Under the pieces are notes generated by a model. That model did no database searches, was not told the origin of the DNA, and saw only the letters and a list, made by a program, of their open reading frames with translations. DNA of 64,000 nucleotides, from contig JAHQIY010000009.1 of the NCBI GenBank assembly GCA_019054805.1, positions 372,001 to 436,000 on the forward strand. The letters run 5' to 3'. This document shows, in pieces, positions 35,203-46,586 of the stretch (position 1 is the first letter of the stretch; every line of letters starts with the position of its first letter). Origin of the DNA: Brachionus manjavacas. Its lineage: Eukaryota; Rotifera; Eurotatoria; Ploima; Brachionidae. The translations under genes were made by a program, and so were the position numbers.

Positions 35203-36345
35203 ATGCTTCGAAATCTTTACAAAGTAGAAACTCATATAATAATTTTAAAAATTGGTCAAATAAATACTAAGAACGAGACTTTTTACGCAGAATTTTTCAT
35301 CGAAACAAAATGGACCGATCGAGTCCAAACGACAGATAGTCAAAAGAACTTCAGATATGATCCAGTGTGTCATTTTAATCCGAATATTGTGTTGAACAAT
35401 TCATTAGGTGAGCCCTATCAAGAAATATCCTACAGCACCAAAGTGCTGGAGAGCAAGAAAACAAGCAGACTGATGGAAATAGTCGAAAGACGCAAAGTGC
35501 AGGGAAAATTTTGGCAAAAATTTGACTTCAAAAAATTTCCATTAGATGTTCAAACATTGATTTTGGACATATCATCATCAAATGCATCGTCCATGGTCCA
35601 ATTTGTTGAATCAAAGACTAAATTTAATTTTTTAACACCGAATGCTTTCATGGACACCCAAGAATGGCAAGTGTACCAACACATACAAACAAATGGTTCG
35701 ATAAAAAAAAGTGAATTTTCCTCAGACGAGTATTCAGCATTTACAATAGAGATAAATGTCTCTAGAATGCCATCTTACTATTTATGCAATGCTTTTTTTC
35801 TTGTTTTCATGATTACCTCAACTCTGTTCACAAAATTTGCAGGTGGTTGCCATCTAATTGATTTAAGACTTTTAATTGATACAACCGTGGCATTTACATT
35901 GATCACTTTTAAGTGGGTTGTTTCAGAAGATATTCCTCAAATATCCTATCTCACTTCTTTGGATAAGTACATTTTGTTTTCAATCATATTCACAGTAGCC
36001 CAATGCATTTATGACAGTGTCATGGCGTCTAGTACATTGCCGCTTTGTGCCATGCCTTATCGAGTCTACGACATTTATGCCTTAATCATTTCAAGCTCTT
36101 TATTTTTTTTGGTTAATCTAGTTCTTATAATTTGGATCATAGCTGTAGCTTTGAGAAATAGATATGATAAATATAAGCATATTAAAGAATCAAGTGATAG
36201 CAACACAAAGCGTTTGTATCAGCTGTACAATCAGGACATTCCAAATGTTAACACAGAAGAACTAGGAGACGTGGAGGATTCTACTAGCGAAGATTCAAAA
36301 AACTCTGACACTGATTCCATTCAATCTCAGACAATGAGACTTTAA
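35203..36345 (+). CDS. Pentameric ligand-gated ion channel, copy 2 (intact)
   Basis: Uninterrupted 380-codon gene from ATG 35203. The extracellular domain covers residues about 1-188 with the same KVETHIIILKIGQI, FFIETKWTDR and FPLDVQ motifs as copy 1 and again no Cys-loop cysteines. Four membrane segments follow: M1 about 191-209, M2 about 222-240 (LRLLIDTTVAFTLITFKWVV), M3 about 256-272, and M4 about 293-317 (LFFLVNLVLIIWIIAVAL). The intracellular tail ends in an acidic Ser/Asp stretch (DSTSEDSKNSDTDSIQSQ) not found in copy 1. The family forms pentameric neurotransmitter- or ligand-gated pores. Ligand and ion selectivity cannot be read here. An in-frame stop directly upstream of the ATG, at 35197-35199, supports this start unless a signal-peptide exon is spliced on at AG 35201-35202. 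Confidence 0.88.
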   Translation: MLRNLYKVETHIIILKIGQINTKNETFYAEFFIETKWTDRVQTTDSQKNFRYDPVCHFNPNIVLNNSLGEPYQEISYSTKVLESKKTSRLMEIVERRKVQGKFWQKFDFKKFPLDVQTLILDISSSNASSMVQFVESKTKFNFLTPNAFMDTQEWQVYQHIQTNGSIKKSEFSSDEYSAFTIEINVSRMPSYYLCNAFFLVFMITSTLFTKFAGGCHLIDLRLLIDTTVAFTLITFKWVVSEDIPQISYLTSLDKYILFSIIFTVAQCIYDSVMASSTLPLCAMPYRVYDIYALIISSSLFFLVNLVLIIWIIAVALRNRYDKYKHIKESSDSNTKRLYQLYNQDIPNVNTEELGDVEDSTSEDSKNSDTDSIQSQTMRL

Positions 36346-36399
36346 AATTAATTATGGCTTTACTTTTATTTTAAAAATAATTTACAATTTTATTAATTT

Positions 36400-39300
36400 T
36401 CACCAATAACAAATTAAAGTTATGTTGGATTCAATGTCAGGAGATGCTGTTATAATTTTGGTATCATCCAAGCTCATAAAATTAATTTTGTTTGGATTTC
36501 GATGCAAAGTGTTCAGCAATTTTCCATTCTTTTAAAATTTTGTGAAAAAAAAAATTTTAATAAAGTTTTTTCTAAAATTATTTTATTCCAATCTACTTTG
36601 TAATCCCAAATAACAATTCTTTTAGCATCTCCACCTGTAATTAGCTTGTAATCGTCCATGTAACAAAATCTTACAATACCAAGGTGACCCTTAAGCTTGT
36701 ACAAAAGATGGCCACTAAAATTCCAGATTATTACCAGTGAGTCAGCCCCGGTTGATGCAATAAAATCGCCGAAGAAATCAACCGAATAAACGTCTGAAGA
36801 ATGGCCCTTTAGATCCATGCAATTGACTTGATTAAGCATTAATCGATCTTGACTTTTTGGTCCAGTGGAAATAGAATAGTTCCATATTTTAACTGTAGAG
36901 TCTCCGCTTCCGGAAATAAGGCATGAAAAGTCTTTAATTTTTACACAATTGATCACTTATATTAGAATAGTTTTTGAATATTTTAAAAATTTTGAAATCA
37001 ATAAATCACCTTCTTGGTGGCCTATTAAATCAGTTAACTTGGATCCGTGGTTCAAATCCCAGATAGTGATTAAATTATCCCAGCCTCCTGATACTAAGAT
37101 ATCCTTATAGCAACATAAACACTGGACAATATTAGAATTATTTTTTTTTTTAACAAACAAAGAATAAAACTCACTTCTACTTCATCCGTATGGCCTCTTA
37201 AAATTGACAATAATTTTCGATTTTTGAGACACCATACTCGAATCGATCTGAATTTAAAAAAAGATAATTTTTTTTTAATTTTTCTTCGAATTTTATAATA
37301 AATGCTGATTATTAATGAAATTAAAATAGAGATTAAATTCAGGGTTTTCAGAATGAAGTTAAGATTTTTTAGTATAAAATAAAATGGGAAGACATAAGCT
37401 TAGATGAAAGGGTTTATTTATAATTAAGTATTAATAGTGAAGAAACCACATAACTTTTAAATACTTAAAAATTTTAATAAAATATTTCAGTTAAATGGCA
37501 GCAAATCGATGGGCACAGACCAAGTACATCCACTGATACTGAAAAACTGCGCAAAAACGATGTCAGTTCCATTGAAGATAATTTTCGAAAAATCATTAGA
37601 GACAGGAAAAATCCCAAAAGAGTGGAAAAGAGCAAACGTGTCTCCAATCTACAAAAAAGGAAGTAAATTAGAGCCAGCTAATTATCGACCCGTATCACTG
37701 ACGTCTGTCGCTTGTAAAGTTCTGGAAGGTATTGTCAGGGACCGAATAATGTTTTACCTTCAAGAGAATAATCTAATAATTGGAAGTCAACATGGATTTG
37801 TTCCAAAGAAAGGTTGTGTAACGAATCTACTTGAAACGCTTGATATGATCACGACTGAGTTGGCCAAAGGTAACAGTGTGGATGAAATACTATTAGACTT
37901 TTCAAAGGCTTTTGATACGGTAACGCATCAACGACTCCTTCATAAACTACGTGGTTATGGACTAGGTGAGAAAATAGTAAGTTGGCTCGAAGACTTTTTG
38001 AGTATGAGAACTCAGCGAGTTGTACTTGGAGATGGAGTTTCTAGATGGTCAGAGGTACTGAGTGGAGTTCCGCAAGGATCTGTACTTGGAACCCTGCTAT
38101 TTGTTTTGTACATAAATGACCTACCTGACTGCATTTCAAATAAAATGGAATTGTATGCAGACGACTCAAAAATACTCGGTATAGTTAATAATGTTTATGA
38201 GAGAGCAATGTTACAGAAAGATCTGGATGCAGTATGTCAATGGATAGAGGTTTGGCGTATGGGACTTTGTGCTAACAAATGTAAAGTAATGCATTTCGGC
38301 AGACTAAATGAAAGGCATAAATATACACAAAAAAGCAACAGGAATGTTATACTAGCGACCACAGATTGTGAAAGGGATCTTGGAGTGATGGTTTCATCAG
38401 ATTTGAAGTGGACCAGCCAAGTGAAAAGTGCTTGTGCGAAAGCGAGTAGGGTGCTTGGAATGTTAAAGCGAACGTTTACAAGTAGAGAGGAAAGACTGTG
38501 GGTAAGATTGTATATATCCATGGTGAGACCCCACCTAGATTACGCAGTGCAGGTTTGGAATCCAAGTATGAAAATGGACGTGAATGCGTTGGAAAAGGTG
38601 CAAGAGAGGGCAACAAAAATACCTTTGTCTGTAAGAAACATGCCGTATGAAAAGAGGCTGACAAAATTAGGACTGACAAAGCTGAGTGAAAGAAGAGTGA
38701 GAGGGGACTTGATTGAAATGTACAAACTAGTGAATGGAATAGAAAAGGTAAGCTTGGTCAAGAATCTAGTGAATAAATCAGAAAACAAGGGACCAGCCGG
38801 GGCGTTAAGAGGAAATAGCATCAGAGTCCAGAGAGAAAGTTTCCCAGCTAAAATTAGAAACGATTTTGCGGCTGCAGTAAATGCCAGACATGTATTTTTC
38901 TCAAACAGAGTAGTTCCGCATTGGAATAGGTTGCCAGAAAACGTGGTGAAATCCAAGTCAACCGCTAATTTTAAAATGGCTTTAGATAAGTTCAATGGAA
39001 TCGGCTGCTACAGCTCTACACGGCCAATTGGCGGTGATGGGCTTAGACAATCTACATGTTAGGTGTCGCAGCAAGAACTACTACTACTACTACTACTACT
39101 ATTTCGATATTTAATTAAAGTAAAATCTATTTTTATATTAATTCGAATTGTTTACAGGAATTTTTACTTCAAGTCTAAAAAAATAGGTATCAAATATGGG
39201 TAATAATGAAACTACAAAATTTAAAAAATTTAAATATATCAATCTAAATTAAAAAATATTCTCATATTGTCTAAAAAATAGAAACTTAGAATTCGAATTT

Positions 39301-41695
39301 TTAAGTTTTGGAATAAAGTTTTTTTAGGAGGAGATATATTGATTTATTGGAACAAAAAATTAAGTAATTTTTTAGCTAAATTAGCCTCATCGTATTTTTG
39401 TAATAATTTTCAAAAAAAATCCTGTTTTCCAGCTATCTTTTTTAAAAAAGGAGCCAATTTAAAAATACAAAAGAAATTTTAAATTAATAATTCTGCAATG
39501 GACCAGCAGCATCGTGTTGTGAAATTAAAGTTGTTTAAGAAGAGAAAAAATCATGAATTTTTCTAAATCTTAATTAAGCTTCTGAAAAATCTTTTTATTT
39601 TTTCTGTATTATGCATGCCATGATTAAAGGTTAAAATAGAATTCGTAACTCTTTTGCAGGGTTTTTGCATAGGCTGAATTCAGATTTAACAAATAATCGA
39701 GGCATTTTGACTCATTCCTGATGACTTTGAACAGATTTTTTAAATAAATCTTTTTTTTGATTATGTAGATTTTATTTTTTTCTTTAGAAAAAGTCAATAC
39801 GATATAAAATTACTTTAATTCATTTTTTTAATTTTGTATCTAAAAAACACCAAAAAATGCTAGGTGCTTCTAGTGTTAATAAAGAGACAGTTTTTTTAGT
39901 AAAGCAAATTATAAATATACTTCTGAATTGAACTTATAAAAATTTAATTAAAAATAATTTTTGATCATGATGATTAAATTTTAATTATTAGCTAATTTTT
40001 GTCTAGTATCAGTTAAGATTAATAAAGGTATTACGAAAAAAACAAATAAAAATTTATAATGCTTTTATTTTACATGGTTCTTACAAAAATTGATGTAATA
40101 TTAATTAGCCATTTATAATTTTACAGTGTTGCTATATTCTTACTTTTTTAAAATTTTTTACAACATTTCGCAAGATAACGCCTTATTGCGAAAAAAAACG
40201 TAAATCGAAAAATTCCAAAAAAGGTCGATGTTTGGTAAAAATTCGTCTTGGTTTGAAATTTTTTTATTCCTAATTTTAATAAAAAAAATTATTGTAATTT
40301 AAGGATATTTTACGGAAAAAGACGAATTTTAACGCTAAAAAATTTTGAATAAAATTAAAGATTTGAAAAATTCTCATTAAGTCACATATTGCCTATTTTT
40401 GCTCTTTATTTAAATTTTTAAAGAATTTAAAAAACCCTTTTTTTTTGATAGAAAACAAATTGACTTTAAGGCAATTATAATATTAAAGTTACTAAAGCTA
40501 CTCAAAACAAAAACACTTTTTTTTACCAAAAATTACCAATATTTACAAAAAACAATGTAAAAAATATAAATATTTTGCGAGAAATTTTTGAAAATTTTAA
40601 ATTCTTATAAAAATTGAAGCTAAAAGAGCGAAAATTGCCAATTTTTGACTTAAATAGAATTTTTTTAGTCGTGTAAAAATTGACGTAAGCAGTAGTATTG
40701 ATTTTGCCTGTAAGAAAAAGTAATCGTGCGCAAAGTTACATAAATTTTTGCAAGAACCATGTAAAATAGAAGCACTGAATTAATAATTAATTAATTTTAC
40801 TTATTTACTTGTCAGAATAAATAGCAATAACTTTTTGATTATGTATTAAAAATTTTTCAACACCTTGTTCAGGGCTAGAACCATAGCTGAATGTTTGCTG
40901 AAGATCTCCGTTTACTAAGTCAAAAATTCTTATATTTCCATCGTCTCCTCCTGTAACAATGTACTCTTCCTTAAAAAAATTCTCTAATGAAACTTAAGAA
41001 AATTATTTTTAATACAAAAAATTACAAAGATTTTCAAGCAATTTATTGAATCAGTTTTTGATTTAAAACAATTAAGAAGCTCCATATCGTGAATAGACCA
41101 TATCTTAATCAGCTTGTCATCGCTGCTTCCACTTACCATAACGCTACCTTAAGCCTGAAAGTTAGTCAAACAATTTTAATAAATTTTTTAGCGTATTTAG
41201 AACTTAATTTTTTTTAAAAAGTAAAGATTTTAATTAAGATTACGGTTTGAGTCAAAAGCCGAAATCCTGCCTTTGTGAGCCTTGATAACTGGTGCAACAA
41301 AATAGATTCCTGACTTCCAGTTTTTTATTAAATGCTCCGACCTGTCAAAAATTTTCCGCCATTTACACTGAGGATCCAAAATAGTGCCAAATTCTTAATT
41401 TGAAAATTTAAGCCTTAAAATAGATATTTGATAAGTTTGAACCTCTCGGAGAAAAAACTGGAGAAGAAGTTGTTGTTTTTAATGGAATGGATGGATGCGA
41501 CTGAGTATCCAAGAGATACTCGTATTTAAGATAGCCATTCAATTCGCAAAGCCTATACCAGAATTTGTTCTGATTTGACCAACTACGCCATTGGGAACAA
41601 CACGCGCCAAAGTTTGCCAAAGACTTAGCGTCAAGATAGAATAAAATTTTTTCTGTTATTAATTCCGATCTGGTCAGAAGCTCATTAATTCCCAT
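36400..41695 (-). CDS. F-box/WD40-repeat protein (SCF substrate receptor)
   Basis: Eight exons: 41443-41695, 41244-41393, 41026-41147, 40809-40969, 37175-37247, 37010-37121, 36597-36955, 36400-36528. All phases agree (1359 nt, 452 residues). Residues about 6-50 form an F-box (LITEKILFYLDAKSLANFGA, then CSQWRSWSNQNKFWYRLC) that would bind Skp1. About seven WD40 blades follow, for example SGSSDDKLIKIWSIHD, TGGDDGNIRIFDLVNG, SGGWDNLITIWDLNHG, SGSGDSTVKIWNYSIS, STGADSLVIIWNFSG and TGGDAKRIVIWDYK, ending ITASPDIESNITLICYW. FBXW proteins select substrates for SCF ubiquitin ligases. I cannot assign the subtype; the tail recalls FBXW2. Intron 4 (37248-40808) is 3.56 kb against 49-96 bp for the others and contains a LINE in antisense. 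Confidence 0.9.
37491..39103 (+). mobile_element. Young CR1/Jockey-like LINE inside an FBXW intron
   Basis: An uninterrupted reverse-transcriptase ORF reaches the stop at 39060-39062; the first ATG is at 37509. It has WKRANVSPIYKKGSKLEPAN, YRPVSLTS, QHGFVPKKGCVTNLLETLD, DFSKAFDTV, GVPQGSVLGTLLFVLYINDL, the catalytic YADD motif (MELYADDSKILG), the VRPHLDYAVQVWNPS region and the terminal FFSNRVVPHWNRLPENVV. No endonuclease domain is present, so it is 5' truncated near 37491, just after a TTTCAG that may be fortuitous. The 3' UTR is short and ends in about eight CTA repeats (39077-39103). The lack of stops marks it as the youngest LINE here. It lies antisense to the host gene. Confidence 0.93.
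39104..40808. other. Rest of the large FBXW intron
   Basis: A/T-rich intronic DNA of the minus-strand F-box/WD40 gene, with no further ORF. It is far longer than any other intron in the window and is probably decayed inserted DNA. Confidence 0.5.
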
Positions 41696-41823
41696 TTTAT
41701 GCTTATTTAATTTACATCAAGACTATTCAATTTAAAACTATAAACTAAAAATTAACTATGGAAACTAGAACTAAGAGTCGATAAATTTTATTAATTTATT
41801 TCAAAAAATATTTAACTTTTTTT

Positions 41824-43138
41824 CTAAAAATGTGCACCGTTATATTTGGCCGCGCGGTTCAAGAGTTTACTCAAGCCTGTGAAATAATTTTCATTTGAAT
41901 CGACAATTTTCCACTCATAATTCTTTTTTCGATCTAAATAAAATTTAAAAATAATTTATTTTTTAATTGAAATTATTCTCACTGTCAGTTTGTAGATTAT
42001 TTAATAATTCGCTTTCATCATGAAAATTAAAACACTGGGTTTCGATCCATGCGTTATCTGAAAAATTAGAAAATATTTAACTACTTAATTAGTTGGTATT
42101 TTACCAGTATTTCTCTTGTCATCCAAGTACCCATAGTAGACTCTTTTGGCGCTTATTAAAATTTTTTCAATAATGTCATCTTTAATTTTAGGAAAAATTT
42201 CGCGAATTTTTTTTGCACAAATTTCGAACATATTATCAGTACCGAATTCATAAGAGCTCTTAAATACGAAACTAGAATTAAATAGCTTATTTTTAATGTT
42301 TAGACTACATTTGGTAAGAAGTATCCTTCAGCTCCGTCCATTAGTTCTCGTTTATCAGTACACTTAAAAACTATAGTTTCTAAAATTGGTCTCATATCTT
42401 TAGTGTGAATACAAGCACAAAAGTTGGCATTTTTTTTCCATCTATTTTTTGTAATTAATTATTAAAACAGAGAAATTTATTAATTAATTTTTTTGTCTCG
42501 TACCTGGTAATGACTAAGTGCACTAAATGATTTACTCCCCATTTATCTTCCAGAAAAAAAAAATTTCTAAAAATACACTCAATTTACATTAAATTACCAA
42601 GAACTCCACGTCCCCTCAAGCCTGTTGGACCACTCGGATTAATTATCCATCTCAACCCCTCACTTGTGCTCACGGAAACAATATTTGCATAGAAGCTTCT
42701 TCGTGACTCGTCCTCAAAAGATACTTTATAGCTGAAGAATATTTTAAAAAATAATTATTAAACTAATAGATTAATTTAACCATTCTGGACTATCTGGATT
42801 GGGACCGATCGGTCTATCAATATATGGAGTGTTATCAAAATAGTCTTTTTGGTAAAAAAGAGCTAATTTATCTTCTGTAAACCATCTTTTCGGTAGGTTA
42901 ATTTTTAATCTTTCTTTCTTAAAAAAGCGATTTAATTAAAAAAAATAAATTCATAAGCTTACTGATAAAAAGTCTGTTTCTTGGTCTAAATCCAAATTGG
43001 ATGGCTCAGGAGGTTCAGGTTTAATAAAATATACATAATCCGCTAGGTGAAAATTGTTTAAAAAAATTTTTTTTAAAAATTTTGCATACTTGTCTTTAAT
43101 TTTTGAAAATCCGAAGGAAAATAATATAAAGCGTCCAT
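41824..43138 (-). CDS. NUDT9-like protein A, Nudix box lost
   Basis: Nine exons: 43090-43138, 42963-43042, 42781-42917, 42598-42731, 42504-42546, 42309-42441, 42105-42258, 41983-42057, 41824-41933; frame kept throughout (915 nt, 304 residues). Family hallmarks of the NUDT9 ADP-ribose pyrophosphatase are present: INPSGPTGLRGRGVLGDKWG, NHLVHLVITRWK, and GYLDDKRNTDNAWIET. The catalytic helix is not: where active copies have [22 protein letters not shown], this one has AEGYFLPNSSYEFGTDNMFE and KKIREIF. The glycines and paired glutamates that bind Mg2+ are gone, so hydrolysis is unlikely. It could still bind ADP-ribose, as the NUDT9-H domain of TRPM2 does. It starts 319 bp from the divergent copy B. 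No signal peptide. Confidence 0.85.
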
Positions 43139-43369
43139 TTTTGAAAAAAATTTTAAATTTTTTAATTTTTTTTTTCTCTTTGAAAATAGAAAAAACTAGA
43201 TTTAAAATTTCTTAACTATGGTATCTTATATTAAATTTTAAATGATTGACTCCTAGTTTCGAATTCAAAAATTAATTTGTGATTAAAAAAAAACGTTTCA
43301 ACACATCAAAGTCTGATTTGTATCAAAAAATTAACAATCACTGTTCAGAAATCAATTTCAAGCTAAATT

Positions 43370-43401
<32 letters not shown>

Positions 43402-43457
43402 TTCGAAATTCAAAACAGATTTATGGCAGATATTAGATTTGTTGAGTGAATTATTCA
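43139..43457. promoter_or_regulatory. Putative bidirectional promoter between NUDT9-like A and B
   Basis: The 319 bp between the two divergent ATGs must hold the 5' UTRs and promoters of both genes. It contains a long run of A at about 43376-43400. No TATA box stands out from the A/T-rich background, so this call rests on layout only. Confidence 0.4.
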
Positions 43458-44742
43458 ATGGAATCAACTTCAGCTAAAGACTTTCAAAGTAGGATAAAAA
43501 AGTTATAATTATTCAAAATAAAATTCATTTTGATTTTTTTATAGAAAAATCAGGTTTCAAAAGTATTCCGGAGGCTCATTTTAAATGTTTTTCAACTCCG
43601 GAAAATTATCCTGTTTTTTATCCATCAAGTGTTCAAAATAAACAAATAGTAAAATGCAAAAAAAAATTAATTTCGAATATTTTTTTATTAAAATTTTAGA
43701 GGCCTCTTTTTTTAAAACTTGTCAAGCCGACTGATAAGATTTGTTTATATTTTAAATCAAAATGTTTTTTTAATATTGATCAACTTCTGCCAATTCAAGA
43801 CACTGCCAGCAAACCATTTAGAGACCCAGAAGATGTGTAAATATTACTATTAATTTAAAAAAAAAATTATTTCTTTTTTTAAACTAGTTCTGATATTGAT
43901 TTTGACGAACCGCATAGATCAAGTTTTCATACGAAATTTTTTTTCAGCTATGGTCAGAAAAACAAAATTTATCCGGTTAATCCAGTGGGAATCACAGGCT
44001 TACATGGCAAAGGAATCTTAAGTAAGAAGATTATGAATGAGAAAAAATTTCTAAAAATTGTCTTAGAATATTGGGGTGTTAACCACAAAATAGAATTGAT
44101 AATTTCAAGATATAAGCTTAATTCAAAGCCTAAGGAATTAGAGATAATTGTGATGAAAAATGTCGACGGGACTAAATTTCTTCTCCCTGGAGTACTGCTA
44201 AGATTAAAAAAATTTCTAATTTTAAACTTTAAATCTCTAGTTATTTGACCAATATAACCGCGATTTAAGTGAATATATTGTCAATGCATTTGCAGAAGAA
44301 ATTTGTCTTACGGCCCCGTCCCGTGTTAAGAAAAAACTATGCCAACTTTTAAAAACAAAATCTGAATGCGTAATTTTTTATTCAATTTAAAAAAAAATTA
44401 AAAATTAAATTTTATTTTAGATATATCAGAGTTATATTGATGATCCTCGAAATACAGGTATTTTCATGGAAGAAAAAAAAATTTTTATGAAATTTTCTAT
44501 TAGACAATGCCTGGATTGAATCGAGCATTTTTCATGTCAATTTTGACCATTCTTTTGATGAGTTAACATTTGAAAACTCTGGTAAATGGAGCCAATTTAT
44601 TTATTTCAAAAATTTAATTCTATCTTTTCGTTTAGATGAAAAATTTAGATGGTTATTGCTGTCACAATGCCAAAATTTATACTCTGATTACACTAATGTG
44701 CTCAATTTATTGGCACAAAAATTTAAAGTAAATGGTAACTAA
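43458..44742 (+). CDS. NUDT9-like protein B, Nudix box lost
   Basis: Nine exons: 43458-43488, 43545-43648, 43700-43836, 43888-44021, 44067-44191, 44241-44369, 44421-44457, 44504-44581, 44636-44742; all in frame (882 nt, 293 residues). It shares with copy A the 134-bp exon encoding NPVGITGLHGKGIL and the pattern KYWGVNHKIELIISRYK and [15 protein letters not shown]. The Nudix region reads LLPGLFDQYNRDLSEYIVNA followed by FAEEICL, so the G-x5-E-x7-REUxEExGU box is not present. Only an EE pair remains at a possibly matching position. The C-terminus ends KFKVNGN instead of LHNA[DH]W. I expect no pyrophosphatase activity. Divergence from C and D is strong, so A and B are an old, fast-evolving pair. 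Confidence 0.85.
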
Positions 44743-46586
44743 AAATTAAATTTTTTATCAAGTTCAAAATTTTAATTTTAAGAGTTTAGTTTATTTAATT
44801 TGAATTAAAAAAACAGACTCCTAGGTCTAGTAATTAGTGTCATTAAATGTTTTAGTCAATCATCAAATGATGGCATAATTCGAACATAGAGTCACGAATT
44901 TTTTTCAATTTAAATCTGATTTAACTTTGTTAAATAAATTGGAAACTTTTTATTTAACTTTTATTTAGCATTCAAAGAAAAATTAAGTCATACACAAAAA
45001 AGAAAAGAATTTTAACTTCTTTTTCCGAATCCTTCTGAAAAAAAAAATATTGTGAAAATTTTAATATTTCAGCATTTCTAGCGAGTTGAAGTCGATTGAC
45101 GTCATTAGCTAAAAATTAAGTACGAAATTTCCTAAAAATCACAACTTAATAATTGATTACATCATTTTTAGAAGGAAAAAATTTTTCAAGCCAAGCAATT
45201 TAATCAAATTTCTGGCTAAGAAGAGACGCCTTTAAATTTCACTTCTATCATTTGAATCCAAGAGCTGGTTTCTACTCATTGTCTAATTTATTAGTTGCTT
45301 AGAAACTTCAAGGTTTTGTCATTTTTTTAAATAAATACCTTAATAATTGACTTTTAGACACGATTAGGTTTTTAAATATCTTAACGTTAGTGTCTAAAAC
45401 GCACGAAAAATTTTCGGAAATTACTAATAAATATAAACAAAGTTAGTTTCAAATAACTGTAACACAAACGATTCATTTAACGCCCATGAGTTGAACGAAT
45501 TTTTGCTAGCAAAAAAGTTTAAGAAAATAAAAATTTTATTTTTTTTATTCATAAATTAATTTGTGGTAATGTCGATTTTTTGTCAATTTGAATTTATCTT
45601 TTGGGATTCAAAAAGGAAGTTTTTTCACTCGCACAAATTATTCTTTAATAATTAAATGTTCGCTTACGGTGATTTTCAATTTTGCTATTTAATTATTCAA
45701 AAATTATTTTTGTTTAAAAAGGGTTTTTTTTTTTTCAAAAAATAATATTACTAATGCTCTAATAGAATTAATTTTTTGAGAAGTTTTCTCACAAATGCAT
45801 ATATTTTATTAGCAAAAAAGTAAATAAACAAAAATAATTTTAATCATAAATTGATATAATTTAATTGAATTTGTAAAGTTAAAAAAATTACGTTTTTTTT
45901 CTTTTATATTTTAAGAGTCAAAAAGGAAGCTTTTTTCACTTGCACAAATTATTCTTTAATAATTAAATGATCGCTTCCGGTGATTTTCAATTTTTTATTT
46001 CACTTATTAAATTTCACCAGTACAAATTTATTTATATCTTTATAAATAAATTTAAATGTAAACTATTTAAAAGATCTTAAAAATACTTTTATTATTAAAC
46101 AGAAAATGTGCATTTTCATTTTTCACTAAGGGCACTCTTGAATTTTGTGATAAAGCTCGGTTTTAATTTTGGAAATATTTCTTGTGTCAAAAAAGGTTTT
46201 TATTTGCAAAGAATTTTTTTTAAACCAAAATAGTTGCTAATTTATAAAAAGTTATTTCAAATAATGCACGGAGCATTTTTATAAAGTAAATTTATTCTAG
46301 TATTAAAAAAGGTAACTTTGCTTACAAAAACAATTTCTAGCCTTTATTCTAATCAACAGATAAAATCTAATTTTTTTATAAATAAAAATAATAATAACAT
46401 ATTTTTAGATTTATTATTATCATATGATAAAATTTTATTTTTTTTTAAATAAAAAAAAAGTATCATTGTCTATTTTTAGAGAAAAAACAAAAATTTCTAA
46501 TACGAATGAAGTTATTTTTGCAAAATTGTTAATTTTGTTAATATTCTAAAGAGATCAAAGTGAATAGAAAAACGCAGTTGAGAAGA
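44743..46586. other. Intergenic; ~85-bp direct repeat pair
   Basis: No gene. About 45602-45690 and 45913-46003 are direct repeats (TCAAAAAGGAAG...CACAAATTATTCTTTAATAA...CGGTGATTTTCAATTTT) with a few substitutions, 310 bp apart. Confidence 0.6.

Noticed and set aside
38237-38995. Long minus-strand open frames
   Set aside because: They are antisense shadows of the intact LINE reverse transcriptase on the plus strand.
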